DNA of 64,000 bases from Cucumis sativus (lineage: Eukaryota > Streptophyta > Magnoliopsida > Cucurbitales > Cucurbitaceae): positions 18,318,307 through 18,382,306 of the forward strand of contig NC_026661.2 of the NCBI RefSeq assembly GCF_000004075.3, in the 5' to 3' direction. A program made the position numbers and the translations under genes. The notes under the pieces are model-generated. The model saw nothing but the letters and a program-made list of their open reading frames with translations. It was not told the origin of the DNA and did not search any database. The stretch's first letter is position 1. Every line of letters begins with the position of its first letter. Shown here piece by piece: positions 36,839-50,386 of this stretch.

Positions 36839-39800
36839 GGTTTAATCTCTGGAAAATAGAGAATTTGAGAGAGGAAAATGGAGTATTTGAGTTTGCTGAC
36901 CCGTGAAAGTTTGGAAGTTGGAAGTAAGAATTTATAGGAAATTTTAGAGTGGGGATAGGAGAAGATATTTTAGATTAGCAAACCTCACTTTGGCCCTTTT
37001 TCTTTTCTTTCTTTTTTCTATTAAATTCATTTTAAATATAAATAAATAAATAAATAGTTTGATTACTTTTGGTCTTATGCAAACTAAACAAAAATGAGAA
37101 GTTAAAAAGCAAAATTTTAATAAAAAAGTAAATTTAATCATAGTCTTAACCGATGTACACTGTTTAATTTAGCTATGATAAAGAGGTATATGGTTTTAAT
37201 ACCTTCATCAATTATCTTCTTTGGAAAAGTCTTTTATATTAATCAATTTGACGAAATTCACCAAAACCATTATATGATATGTAGTTAAAATATTATTTAA
37301 CTCAATAAAGATAATTGTTATAAAAATGTCATTCCAAATATGTAGGGTAGATTAGATCTATTCATTCCAATAATTGTTCGACTAAAAATATTAACAATGA
37401 TTTTCTTTTTCATATTCATAGATTTGTTATGTATAAAGAGCAATAATGTGAAAGGCCAAAAGATATGGTGTGGTTATAGAAATGAAATTACGTCGTTAGC
37501 TGACTTCCTTGAAGTGGCATGGGTGGTTTATGAAAAACAGCTTACAACTTGCGTATACATACGAACAAAATTACATCTATTGACTTTGTAAGGTTTAGAA
37601 GTGATTCACAAAGAAAATAAATAAATTGATTGCATCAAGTTGATCTATTTTCCATAATCATAATCAACTATAGGTTTGCCTCCAAATCTATAACCAAAAT
37701 ATATTATCTTATTAAGAATTGTGTTTGAAATTTATGTGAAATATATAGGTTATGATTAAGTTTATAAATTTAATCGAAAAATGTAAATAATTCATAATAA
37801 ATACTAATATATTTAATTTTTAAACAACTTAAAAACCCTTATCCTTTAAAAATTGTTAAGTAAAAACTTAATAGTTTAAATTATTAAATTTTAAGAGAAA
37901 AAGAGAAGAAAATAACTATATAAAAAAAGTTTTCCATTTTTATGATATTATATAACATTCTAACATTTTCTTATAACACTTATTAATGTATGATGGAACG
38001 TTTAGTTTTTTTTTCTTGTATTATTTACCATTATTGTTATTTGTATTTCGATGAATAAATGAGATTCAAGAGGAAAAAGAAAATCAATTGGTTTTCTTTA
38101 ATTTTAGTCAGTGGAATTCATCATTATTAATTATTATTTCCCCTTTACTTTTTCTTTTTTTGTTGAAAAATGAAAACCTTCACTTCTAACACTTTAACAA
38201 AATAAAATAATATCCCACTTATGAATTATATATTATTATTTTGAAAGAAAAAAAATAAAATGTATTAATTATTATTGGTGCTTTCATTTTAAACTAAAAA
38301 TATTCTCAGAATCTACATCTTAACTTTGCTTTAACTTTAGGCTTATTTTTCTTTTATTAATTGGCTTTGGCACGTGTGGGCAATAAAATATTCTTCCTAT
38401 GTATTTGGATGCACGTGTATAGTCGTGTCATTTCATAAACTATTTTTTATTATTATAAATTGAATTTATTTGATTATGTAATTAAAGTTGTATATATGTG
38501 TAAGCAAGTTTGAAAACAATTTTAACAAAAATGAATTTATTAAAAAATATATTTTTAAAATCGATTCTAATTTTAATAAAATATTAATTTTCATTTTTTT
38601 AAAAAATATATAGAAAACACATTTCAAAATTATATAATTAAAAATCACACCAAACCCATTAAGTCACCAAAGACTCTCTCAAGAGACGACTTGAGAATTT
38701 GCCATAAAAAGTTGAACTCTCTTTTTGTCACCTTACGTCAACTAAACTATATTTATTTATATATTTATGGTAAAGTGTGGAAAAAGAAACATATTTTTAT
38801 TCTAATTTATCTTTTTTAACAAATAACTTAAATTATTTTTAAGAATAGTAAAAATAATTATTTTTTAATCTTCTACTTTTTCCTAATTTGTATCACTTCA
38901 TTGCAAAATTGGGTAGAAAAGCTATATGTATGTTCAAGAAAATTCCCTTTTTCAAATATGGGTTTGAGAGTTTTTATTTGGTCTTCTTGTTTCAAGATAT
39001 TACATTTAGGAAAGTGATTTTAAATTTTGGGAAGTGAGCAAATTTATTATTTTGATATCCTCAATATTTGAAAAGGAGATCAAATGGCTTCTTTCCTTGA
39101 CCGTCCATGAGAGGAGGAGAACGACTAAAATAATTCCACACATGCATTTGAAAAGTCACTCCATCAATCTCCCATCGTCCCATCTCTTTCCCAATTTTCT
39201 TACCCAAATAATTACAATAACCTTTGCAAATGGATATGATGCTTCTCTTCTGTTCCCACACCCAAATGAATAAGATATTTTTGTTCCTTCTTCCTCTTCC
39301 TCTTCCTCTAGTCCCCACCCTAGAATGAAAGAAAAATGAAGAGTAGCAACTATGCATGAACTTGTCTTAATTATCAACTTTAAAATCTACGGCTTGATTC
39401 TCTAAAATACACATTGTCAAATGAGAGATATTAATAATTCAGAGGGATTTGTTTTTTGCTTGTGTTTTAGACACTCGGTTTCTCAATCTCCATAATTGGT
39501 GTGTTTTGCTTTTCTAATATCTTGAAAAGTTCTCCTATATATTTTTTATTCTCTAGAACTCTAAAGTTCATTATAAAAAATAAGGAAATTTTAAATCAAA
39601 TTAATAAAATCCTAATATAAAGAAGAAAAGAGAATGAGAAAGTGGGGTTAGCTTGGTGTGTTATTGGGGTTGTAGTGTGTCTAAAAAAAGATTGTAAAAT
39701 ACAAGAAATAATGATTCAACTTGGCATTTGCCTCTGCCAAAAACACTTCAAAATTTCAACTTCTTTTTTCAGTTAATTAATATTCAATAATAGAGCATGA

Positions 39801-40461
39801 ATAACTAAGAAATATCTTTTCTCCTTTTTTAAAAAATTTGTGTGAATGCTTTTTCTTCTTCTTCTTCTTCCTCTTTTTCTATCTTTGCATAAACTAAACT
39901 TGACTTAGTTTACACCTATTTGTAAGCGCTTCCATCGTTTTCTTGAATTAAAATTTGTATAATGTCAAAGCTGGTCCAAACTCTTATATACATACATACA
40001 TATGTTATATGTACACATTGATTAAAGATTTCACTTTATGATCCTTTTAACATATGCCCTATTTTCCTTTCAATTAGCTTATCAAATACCCCTATCGAGG
40101 AGAAGGAACATGAATCATAAATCATATTTTAATCTAATTAACATCCAATTCCTATATACTCCTAGATTGCAAACATATTATTCAAGAAAATCATATCAAC
40201 AAGTTTATTATATACATGCACTTGTTAGTTTTGATGATAGACATATCCTTTATAGCTAATGCATGTGTAAATGTTGAGATATATATCTTGAGAGGAAATT
40301 AATTAAATAGAGAGAACAAAATGGGAGCAATACATTTAAGAGATATGGAGAGAAAATTGTAAATCCAAATATATAGTTTTCTCAAAACGTGGAATTAAAG
40401 ACTAAACTTTCTAATTTAACCGAATTTTACTTTTATTCATTGCTACTCATTGCTGTTAAGC
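36839..40461. other. HAK-A promoter side, spacer and HAK-B 3' region
   Basis: The first ~150 bases hold the presumed 5' UTR and promoter of copy A (read on the minus strand). The rest is AT-rich with scattered short open frames lacking family signals, including pyrimidine-rich tracts near 39286-39310 and 39849-39885. The final part is the 3' flank of copy B. No gene or RNA gene is supported. Confidence 0.6.
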
Positions 40462-43400
40462 TTATAGCTCATATGTCATTCCCACTTTAAGCAAACGATT
40501 GTGAGGAATATCAAACACTCTCTCACTTTGTCTCAAATTGTTCTTCAAGAAATTGTAAATATAATTAATCAAAACCCTTTTCCAAATATTGGACCCTTCC
40601 TTTGCAATAATTTCACTTTCTCCTACCAAATGAACCACACCATATTCCCAAGCTTTATCAACTTCCTCAATCTCTTTCTCCAATTCCACTTCTCTAATCT
40701 TTTGTTTCTCTTCCTCAATTATTACCCCATTCTCACGATCTTCCTCCTCTTCCACTTTGGCAGTACTAACCCTAACATCATCCCTTAAAAACCCTTTCAA
40801 TTTATCCACCAAACTTCTCTCGAACGACTCTTGCACGTCGTTGTGACCATCCGTGTAACCGTACCTCACGACGCATCGAAAGATACCAAGCTCTCTTGGT
40901 TCAACTCTGCGAAAGAGAAACCGCTCGTCTGATGGGACCTTGCTTATAGGCAATGACTTGATTGAGACAAATACGAGAGCTTGATGAAGGACGGGGACGT
41001 TGGACATGTAAAGCTTGAAAATGGGAGGAATGCCTTGTACAAGGTCAGAGTAGAAAATGGCAAGGCCTTGAACTCTACACGGATTGGCAATTGATACAAT
41101 GTCGTTAAGTTGATGAGAAGAGATCTTGTTATGAAGCTCATAATAGTATTTTCTTCTATAGACAGTGTTCCAAGTGTACATAATGGCCATAAGTGCAAAG
41201 GCAAAAGCAAGTGGAAGGTAACCTCCTTGATCAAATTTGTAAAGGACTGAGCTCAAATAAAGAAGCTCCAATGAACCAATGACAAGAATGTAAATGATTA
41301 TCAAAAGTATGTGGGTTTTCCAAATCATGATCATGATTAATACTAAGAATGAAGATGTAAGAGTCATCACAAACACAACAGCTATGCCTGCACAAAACAA
41401 AAAAGGATAAATATAATTGAACTGTAAGAGTCATCAAATCTTTCAACACTCTCAGCTCATATTGCACACCCCAACACCAAAATTAGAAAATTGCTATTGA
41501 CTGACCATTATTGAACTCAAAAGCATAATTTAAACAGAGAGACTAGTTGAAAGTAAAGTGTGTTACCATAAGCATTTCCTATCTTGTTAGTGTCCTTGAA
41601 GGCAAGAGTGACAGCTAAAGAAGCAAGCATAAGTAGAAAGTTGACTTGAGGGATATATACTTGGCCTTCATACTTAGAAGAAGTATGAACAATTTTAACT
41701 CTTGGGAAACACCCAAGTGAAAGAGATTGTTGAATTATAGAGAATGTTCCTGAAATCATAGCTTGACTTGCAATAATGGCTGATAATACAGCCACTACAA
41801 ACATTGGATAGTATAAAGGATCTGCATTTGTTTACCAAAACGAAGAACTTAAGTTGAAGATATACAGATCAAACCAAATTTGAAAGTAGAAGGATCTACA
41901 AAAGAAACAAAAATGAAGGTGGATAAGTTTGGGTTGGACCTGGAATGGATTTAAAGAAGGCATCTCCAACATCATCAATGTGTATACGAAGATAAGAGGC
42001 TTGTCCTGTGTAAGAAAGCAATAAAGCTGGATATGTAACAATACACATACTTATTTGAATTGATCTCACACTGAAATGCCCAACATCAGCAAATAATGCT
42101 TCTGTCCCTACATTACATCCATTATATACTTTTAAACCATAAAATTTAACACAATAATATATAAATTAAAATTGTTATTCAATTGAATTAAATGAATGTA
42201 CCTGTTATGGAGAGAACAATGCCACCAAGGGAAATCCAAGCTTGGGTTTTGTTTCTTCTAAAATAGTCAATAATATATTTAGGGTTTAAAGCTGAAATGA
42301 CTGAAGGATCATAGTTGACAAAATTGTAGAAGCCAATGGAAGCTATGAAGATGAACCAAATGCATATAATCGGAGCAAATGTGTAGCCAACTTTGTCTGT
42401 TCCAAATCTTTGAGCCATGAAAAGACACACTAATATCCCAGCTGATATCCCCACTATTGTATCTGTTTTTCTCATCATTTTCAAATCCAATTATGAGATA
42501 TCAAAAAACTTAATTAATTACTACTAATTGAAAAATCATCTGCCTATCAATCCTAAATGTAATTGAATTATTTGTTAGTATACTTTCAAAATTATTTGTT
42601 AGAAAAAAATATCTTTTTGATCTTCAATTGAATATAATTCAAATTAAAGTGAGTCGTAGTTGATCATTTTTGTTATTGTTTACTAATATTTTGTACTCGT
42701 AATGAATAGTAGGATCCATATCCTAATTTGTAATCAAAACATGCAATTTAATTACGAAATAGAGGGTGCTTAATCCAATTGTGCACATGCAATTCAAACT
42801 CACTACCTATTTATCCATCAATAAAATTTTAATATCATTATATCGTTTTTAATACACAAAATATATCAACTAAATATATAATATTTGGAAACTTAAATAA
42901 TAAAATCAAAACCTATCAAAAAAAAGTTTTTTTTTTTAAATTTGTTTTTACAATATGGAATATTATTGATCATTATATGATATAGTCGTTGAATGGATGT
43001 AATATTGACTAGAAAAAAGAAAAAGAGCCAAATAATTAAATGGGGCCATTATTATTATTGTTTACTAGCTAGGATATTAATCAAATCATATCATTACTCT
43101 TGACTTGATATTTTTGTTGTATTACATTATTATTCTTTTTCCTAAAGAAAAACTATTACTTTTTAAGAGAATATCCTTCAAAGTTTAGTTTAGACTTAAA
43201 CTTCAATTACTTTGGTCTTCAAATCATAGAAAATGTTGTTCTCTCTTTTCTTTTATTCATTTAAAATTAACTTGACCTCCTCATTAATTAGTATTGTAAT
43301 TATTTTGAATGTTGTTTTAACCTTTTTAACATATATTTGATGTTTTAATTAATAGATAAAGAAATTCAAACATTCATCAAACTAATATCATTAATTAATT

Positions 43401-44978
43401 TATGAAACAATATTTGAGCTTACAATAACTGCACATTTTCAATTTCTATAATTCTTACCATTTCTGCCTCTTATTTTTTATATATTCTAATCCTATAAAT
43501 TTTTAATGAGTGCTTGAGATCTGTTAATCTTACCGGTCATACAACAATAATAATATTTAGATGACATGAAAACTCGTGGAAAGAATTTATATGTCCTATA
43601 GTATAGAAACTTGGCTATGATATTAAAAGAGTAGCTTCCGTTTTATTTTTATTTTTATTTTTTTCAAAAGAAGATTGTGGCATATCAATTTCTAAGTAGC
43701 TAAGCACTATGAATGTTGGTATGATTAAATATTTATGTGATTTAGGTAATGAAAAGAATGGAAAATACCTTGTGTTATTGAAGATAAAGCTGTTTTAATG
43801 CCTCCAACAGCTGACAAAACTGCAATAATTACAAAGTACAAGGATTTAACTGCAAAGTCAAAAACAAATTAAGAGAGCAAAATGAAACACAACTCTTCCA
43901 TATTTACACTTATTGCCATTTTTTTTCTTCTTTTTAGTCAAATTTTGCTGTAAAATAATTCCAAAGGAGAAATAGACTAAGTACTCAGTGATTTTGACTC
44001 CCAACAAAAGGGGACAAGATGGCTTTTGTCACTATGAACAAAAGTCCTTGAGATTTTTAATATCTTTGCAAATTACACCATGTGTTGTGTGTGTGAATTC
44101 AATGTTATAATGTAATACCAAAGTATTTAATAAATATGTCAATTATTATTCTTTACCAACCAATTTTTTTAATCAATCTAGTCTCTACGTAATGTACATA
44201 AGTTTAAGTGACATGATAAACATCTAAGAAAAAAGTTTCTAATTTATCCTCCAAATATGTAAGAGTTCAATTGAAATTTTAAAATTTCTTTTTACGTGGT
44301 ATAGTTTCTCTCCTCTAGTTAAATTTATCTATCATCTCATTAAAGTATCATGTTGTGTGTAAACTAATGATCTATCAACTACAACAAATATTTGTCACAA
44401 AGCAGAAAATATATATTTAACTATCAAGAGTACTATATATATGTGATTACCAGAAATGCATGGAGTGAGAACCCCATCACCGATGACCATAGAGGTGCCA
44501 AGCATGGTTGCAAAGAGCAAGAAAAGTTTCGCAAAACGACGGTTCTCGAGTTGCGACTTCAGCCACGACGCTCGACGCACACGGTTGTTGGGAATGTCCA
44601 ATTGGTAATTAGAAACCTCCTTATCCTCAGCTTGTTGGTTAGGTATTAACCCTACTTTTGCATATCGGCAAAGTAGAGAATACATTGCAAATGTTCCTCC
44701 TATAAGTACGTTTCAAGACCCCAAAAATAGACCAAATTCAAAATAATAATAATAACAATTTGATATATATTTTTTCACATTTTTGGAGCAGAGATAAAAA
44801 CCTCCAAATTTTAGATAATAAGATCGTGGAGTTATGGTTGAGCTTAACTATATTTTTAATAAACACATAGATGCAACATTTATATCACGTCTCGCAGAAA
44901 AAAAACAAATATATCGATAAGTTTCTTACTGATTAATGATCATATAAAATTAAAGAATAAATTTAACAAACTTGGAAA

Positions 44979-45014
<36 letters not shown>

Positions 45015-46265
45015 GAGAAGCCTATTTTTCTTTTTCAAACATTATATTTACGAGGATGGAATAGTCAATAAGACTTCTAGGCTGCATGTGTGCCACGTGG
45101 ATAACTCTTTAAGGGCTAATTAGAACGACAAAGCACATTTTGTTTTTTAAAAATGTCAAAAACTAAAATAAATTTAAATTTAAGCATTTTTAAAATAACA
45201 AAATAAATTAAAATATTTTTAAAAAAATTAATTTAGTCTCTATTGTTTTTTAATATTTTTAACAAAAGATTTTTAAATAGTAGAATATTAAAAAGAGAAA
45301 ATAATAAAAAGTTAATTTGTTGCCTACTTTATTTTCTTGGGAATCTGTAAATGTGAACATGGTAAAAGAAGAAAACCAACGTTTGTATTTTATGAAAGCA
45401 TAAATAGAAGACAATTAGTGTATGTGCATTAATTAATTAAATTCACAAATTTGGTATCACCATCACATCTTACAGACAAAAGCATATATTTGTTAATCAT
45501 CTTGCACCTACAAAATAAATATAAATTGAGACTTATAACTAATGTTCGATACTTAAAAATTCGATAATTCAATGACCTTTATCAAGTTATCTCTATTAAA
45601 TATAGTTTTAAAGGATTATATACCAACTTATTTTAAGTTCGAATTTAAATTAGATGAGTTTGTGCTAAATTGAACTTATTTATAAATTCTAAATACATAA
45701 ATATATGTATCACACAATTATATTACACTTTTTTATATATATATAACTCTTATTAAAATCTATAATTTTAAAAATCTAGAAGCTAAATTTTTCAAAAATA
45801 TATATTGAAATTGATGCAAATTGGGTCAAGCATCAAACAAGACGAGTTTAAATTATGATGATTTTAAAAAAGAATAATAAGAAAGAAATTGTTGAATGGG
45901 AAAATAAAGAATGAAATACCGTCGCCATTGTCGTTAGCTTGCAAGACGATGAAGACGTACTTAACCAAAGGAATCAAAGTGAGTGTATAATAAATCAACG
46001 ATAACACTCCCAAAACGTCGTCCTTATGTTTAATCCCCGCCGGAAAACTGCTCTGAAAAACGTACAACGGCGACGTCCCGATGTCTCCGTACACTATCCC
46101 AATGCTCTGAAACGCCAATTGCAGAGTCACCCACCACCCCACCGCAGCTCGGTTCCCCCGGTGGCCGTCGAGGTTGTTGGATTCAATGTCTAATGAGTCG
46201 GAGCGGCGTAGTTTTGGAAATGAGAGAATATTCATGTCGTCTGTTATTTCCACTTCGCCGGCCAT
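40462..46265 (-). CDS. HAK5: HAK5-like (cluster I) high-affinity K+ transporter, copy B
   Basis: Second potassium transporter of the array, same family and predicted role as copy A. Seven exons on the minus strand: 46265-45920, 44699-44451, 43819-43769, 42462-42202, 42107-41940, 41821-41567, 41387-40462; 751 aa, all phases agree. Internal exons 2-6 have exactly the same lengths as the matching exons of A and C (249, 51, 261, 168, 255). The first exon is continuous across the site where A and C have an intron ([20 protein letters not shown]). Motifs: [87 protein letters not shown]. The C-terminal domain has a longer acidic insert ([18 protein letters not shown]) before [17 protein letters not shown] and ends KVGMTYEL. 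The donor after exon 5 (GTCCAAC) is unusual but is dictated by the frame. Clearly more distant from A and C than they are from each other. Confidence 0.92.
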
Positions 46266-49200
46266 TTTTTCTTTGTTATTGTTATTTTTAGAGAGAGAAT
46301 GGAGTAAGTGATGAGATAATGTATTTTTTTTGGAAGTGAAGAAGAAGGGTTAATATGTTATTTATAGAGACTAAATAATTAGTTTAATTTTTTCATTTTA
46401 GGTTTTGTTTTACACACTTTTTAATTTATATCAAGTAAAATATTTATTGTTACTTTTATTTATGTAGTATGAAAATTGATTTTTCTTTTTCTTTTTTAAT
46501 TTTGTCAATATGAGCCTCAATAAATTATTTATTACTTTGATTCATATATTTAACACATAATTAATTTTAAACTTAAAAAATGGTGTAATAATGGATGGTC
46601 GTAAAAAAGAATTCATCTAAAGCTAAGAGGTTCAAAATTGTTATTTTGCTTATGGTTAAACTAAAAGAAATTTATTATCATCCTTCAATTCTTTTTTTCT
46701 TTTAAGGAAAAAGATTGAATTGTTTTGAGTGTACATTGGACAATGAAACTCAATATTTGGTACAGAATTACAAATAGGACCAAACAAAAAACCCTTTTAA
46801 ATATGTTATTATAGGGATATTTTGGACAAAGTACTTACAAATTTTATTGTCACCATTTTGAAGTTTTATCGTTCCATTTCACATTCACAACGTATATGCT
46901 AGATGCAATTCATCTACATACAAATTTTCTAATGCCACAAGTTTGAGATATTTTCTTCTTTATTGAGGTGTTTTTTTCTCTTCCTCCCGATCTCTCCTCT
47001 TTTTCTTTTTCTTTTTTATTTGTGATACATTATTGGATATTTGTATACAATTTCATAGAGTTTATTTTATAGATGTGTTGTAGTTACCTTATTTTTCTAA
47101 TTTATACTTTACCTTCTCATAGAGGTTACCATCAAATATGGTAGCTAATTTTTCTAATAGATGATTTGCTTTAAAATTTCAATTTGAAAAACTATGAACA
47201 TTTCGAAAGTTAAATTAATCCAAATCGACACTAATTATATTGGAGAAATATCCTAAAATGTAAATCTAAACAGCAGAAAGAAAAACTATCATAAGGCTCC
47301 TTTACATCATTTTTACAAAAAATCTATGTTTAAGGAGAAAAAAGTTAAATTAAATCGTAAAAGTTCGTGTGTATTTATACTCTAAAAAATTTTAATAAAA
47401 AAATTAAAAACTCTCGTTTTTCAATTTTGGAAATAATTTATACTTTCAAGATTTATTATTATTATGGTTTTTATTCAAAATTTTTGTATAGAGTATTTTT
47501 TCTAATTTTAAAAATTTGTATATAAGTTGATTGTATTGATTAAACAAAAAATGTGATTTTAAATCAATTATTTATTTAAAACTATGAATTTATTAAAAAA
47601 TTAGAGAATTATTACCTACAACATTTATAGTTATGAATGAATTATTAGACACTTAATTAAAAGTTAAATGATAAATTAATGGTTTTAAGAATCAAATAAA
47701 TAAAACCCTAAAAATTTGAAGGCTAAATTTGTAGTTTAAGTTTTAAATTTTTAGATTAAATAAATACTATAGTAACTTTTAAATATATAAAAATGAAATA
47801 AAATATTTATAATCATAATAAAATAATTTGTTTGTATATATTTGATCATTAAAAGTAATTTTTCTTTAAAATATTTTAAAAAACTACATTGTTGTTTTTA
47901 GAAAAAGAAAGAATAATAATAAAATTGAAAGCATACGTTACTTACATGCAATAATACACAAACCAAAACCATTGGATGTGTTGAGAAATTTTGACCAAAA
48001 GCGTTTTCTTTTTGTACTTTTGGAGTTTAGTTCAAAAGAATTATCAAATTTTGTTTCTCTTTGGCTCTTTTTTCAAGAATCTCGACTTTCAAACCCAACT
48101 AAAACTGAAATAAATTTGGTTTGAGTTATAAAAAGAGTTTACCACATTTATTTTTTCAATATATATATATATATATATATATGCATGTGTGAAATCATTG
48201 ATGATGAGAAAACTAGTGAAACTATTTAAATAGAGCATTAAAATTATACGTATGTTGATTCATTTTGTTTCAAATTTTAAAATGTTCATCAATATAATAA
48301 TAAAAAAAAGTTGTCAAAATAGTAAGTTTTGACCAAATATTTACAGAATATTTATAATATATAGCAAAAAGTTTTAAAGTCTATTAATAATTTTTAGGCT
48401 TAGAGTTTTATATGTTTGAACTTTTATAATATCATTTTCATCGCTAATCTATTTGTTGGACAATTGAAATGTTGATACTTTCAAAGTAATATTTTTACGA
48501 TTTTGAACCCATAAGAAATGGTAGTGACTTAGACCAAAATTTTAAAACATTACACAATTCTAGGTAAACTACGTTAAAGGGTAATATTATATCAAAATTA
48601 TCAAATTTGAAGTGCATCAACAAAAAGCAATGAACAAAATCAAAATGGTTGATTTTTGATAGAACAAAGTGCCCTATCGTCCTTTTTCCTTTCTTTCCAA
48701 AAAAAAAAAAAGAAGAAAGAAAGAAAAAGTTGAATAATTTATGTCATTGCCATTTTTAACACAAACAAACAAACTTGAATAAGTTCCTTAAGAATCAACA
48801 TGTATGGATTTTTAGTAATGAACTTAAACAAAATTCAAGAAATTGTATATATGGAATGGCAAAAAATTCCATTATTTTTCTCTTTGAATTGATAATCATA
48901 GAGAAAAAGTAGGAAAAGTGCGTTTGAGTTTGGCAAAGACTTGGCCTCTTTTTTCTACTTAATTTTGTTCATTGTTACCTTATTCCTTTTGGTTAGGTGA
49001 AAATGTATGGTTTGTTTGGGAAGGGTATCATAATTCAGAATCTCAATTGTATTTTTTGATAGCATTATTCAATAAATATTCTATCCTCATCATCTTTACT
49101 AAGTTTAGGTCTCGTCTTATAGACCCAATCTTATAATTTAAGGACATGATTGTACAAACATATTTCATTTCTTCTTCTTTATCTTATCTACTTTAAAATC

Positions 49201-50386
49201 TAAATCTAATCCAAGAGAGCGATTTTGAATACTTTGGATCACTTTTTGAAATATGCTAAAGTTTTAAGAGCTTATTGATGGCTTTATTTCACTATGTGAA
49301 AGTGTGAAGCACATTACATATTTTTTTAGGTTAATCTTTTGTCATGTAAATTGATCAGTAAACTGTGTAGTGAATGTTTGACGGCAAAACAATGAATCAA
49401 AAATAGAAAAAGAAAATTTCATGCAGTTTCGTTCTTCAGCCATTTAGGGATTGATCTATGGTCCGATCGAGCTAAAATTTTGACAGTGTATTCTTGACAT
49501 GAGGATTTTCATTCTGAAATCTCCACCTATCTACAGTCAGATTCTAGTGGATAGTTTGATACCACATACTGTAAGATATTTCCATTTTTCTTCATTATTA
49601 TTGTCGTTTATTGCCAAAATTATTATTCTCGTGATATTTGCTTCTAGTTGTGATTGAAAAGAACTTTGTTGTAAAGATAGATTATTGTGGAGATTTTGAC
49701 TTCGGTTTTTTACTCCTCAATGTGAGGAGGATTTTTCACTGTGTCAATACTTTAATTATAATTATTGATTAGTATTCTAACATGTTCACACAAGAATGGA
49801 ATATAGTTCAAGGTATTTATCGTTAGACTTATTTGGTAGAAGAGGTAGAAATATGAATTTGAAAATAGAAGATTTTTAAGGAAAAACATAGTTGAATATC
49901 ATAAGGTTCAAATATTCAAAAAATTGAATACACTAAAACATAAAAAGGCTTACAAATTTTGCATTTGGATTACCTAATCAAACACAATCGGACTCGAACT
50001 TAGGTTTGAGAGAGAATCTACATAAAAATTGAGAAAGTTATACTCGAAAGAGAAAACAGATTCAAAGAAGAAAGACCATAATGTTCAAAACCTGTGTTAA
50101 TATTATTATCAAAAGAATCTTAAGATGTTAGTATTTAGACTTTCCCATGGTATAGAGAGATTATTTGAAAATGAAAGAGCTTTCATTAACTTGCATTTTA
50201 TAATACATGATATAGAATTTACAAAATTTTGCACCATACAATAGCCAAAAATTGGTGCATGAACTTTGGGTAAGTGGAGATTGAACTCTTACAAAATAGA
50301 AAGTTGATATCAAGGGATTGCACAAGCAAAGCCCCCATCTTGTGAAAATGGTGAAACAATAAGGAGACGCCACGGTTGATGTTGTC
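46266..50386. other. Intergenic region, HAK-B promoter side to WEE1 3' end
   Basis: The first ~150 bases are the presumed 5' UTR and promoter of copy B. The rest is AT-rich with an (AT)n at about 48159-48182. A copia-type LTR fossil occupies roughly 49380-49782 and is listed separately. The last ~230 bases are probably the WEE1 3' UTR. No host gene is supported. Confidence 0.6.
49380..49782 (+). mobile_element. Copia-type LTR fossil (solo LTR or fragment)
   Basis: The block has the look of a plant Ty1/copia LTR right half: 'CTCCTCAATGTGAGGAGG' beside a T-rich tract near 49708-49736, a mixed-composition leader ('GGTCCGATCGAGCTAAAATT' near 49459), and a possible LTR end CTAACA at 49777-49782. 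I recall closely similar sequence from cucurbit copia elements. No internal coding region is present, so it is a relic, and the left edge is unclear. The age looks moderate by eye; I cannot measure it. Confidence 0.45.
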
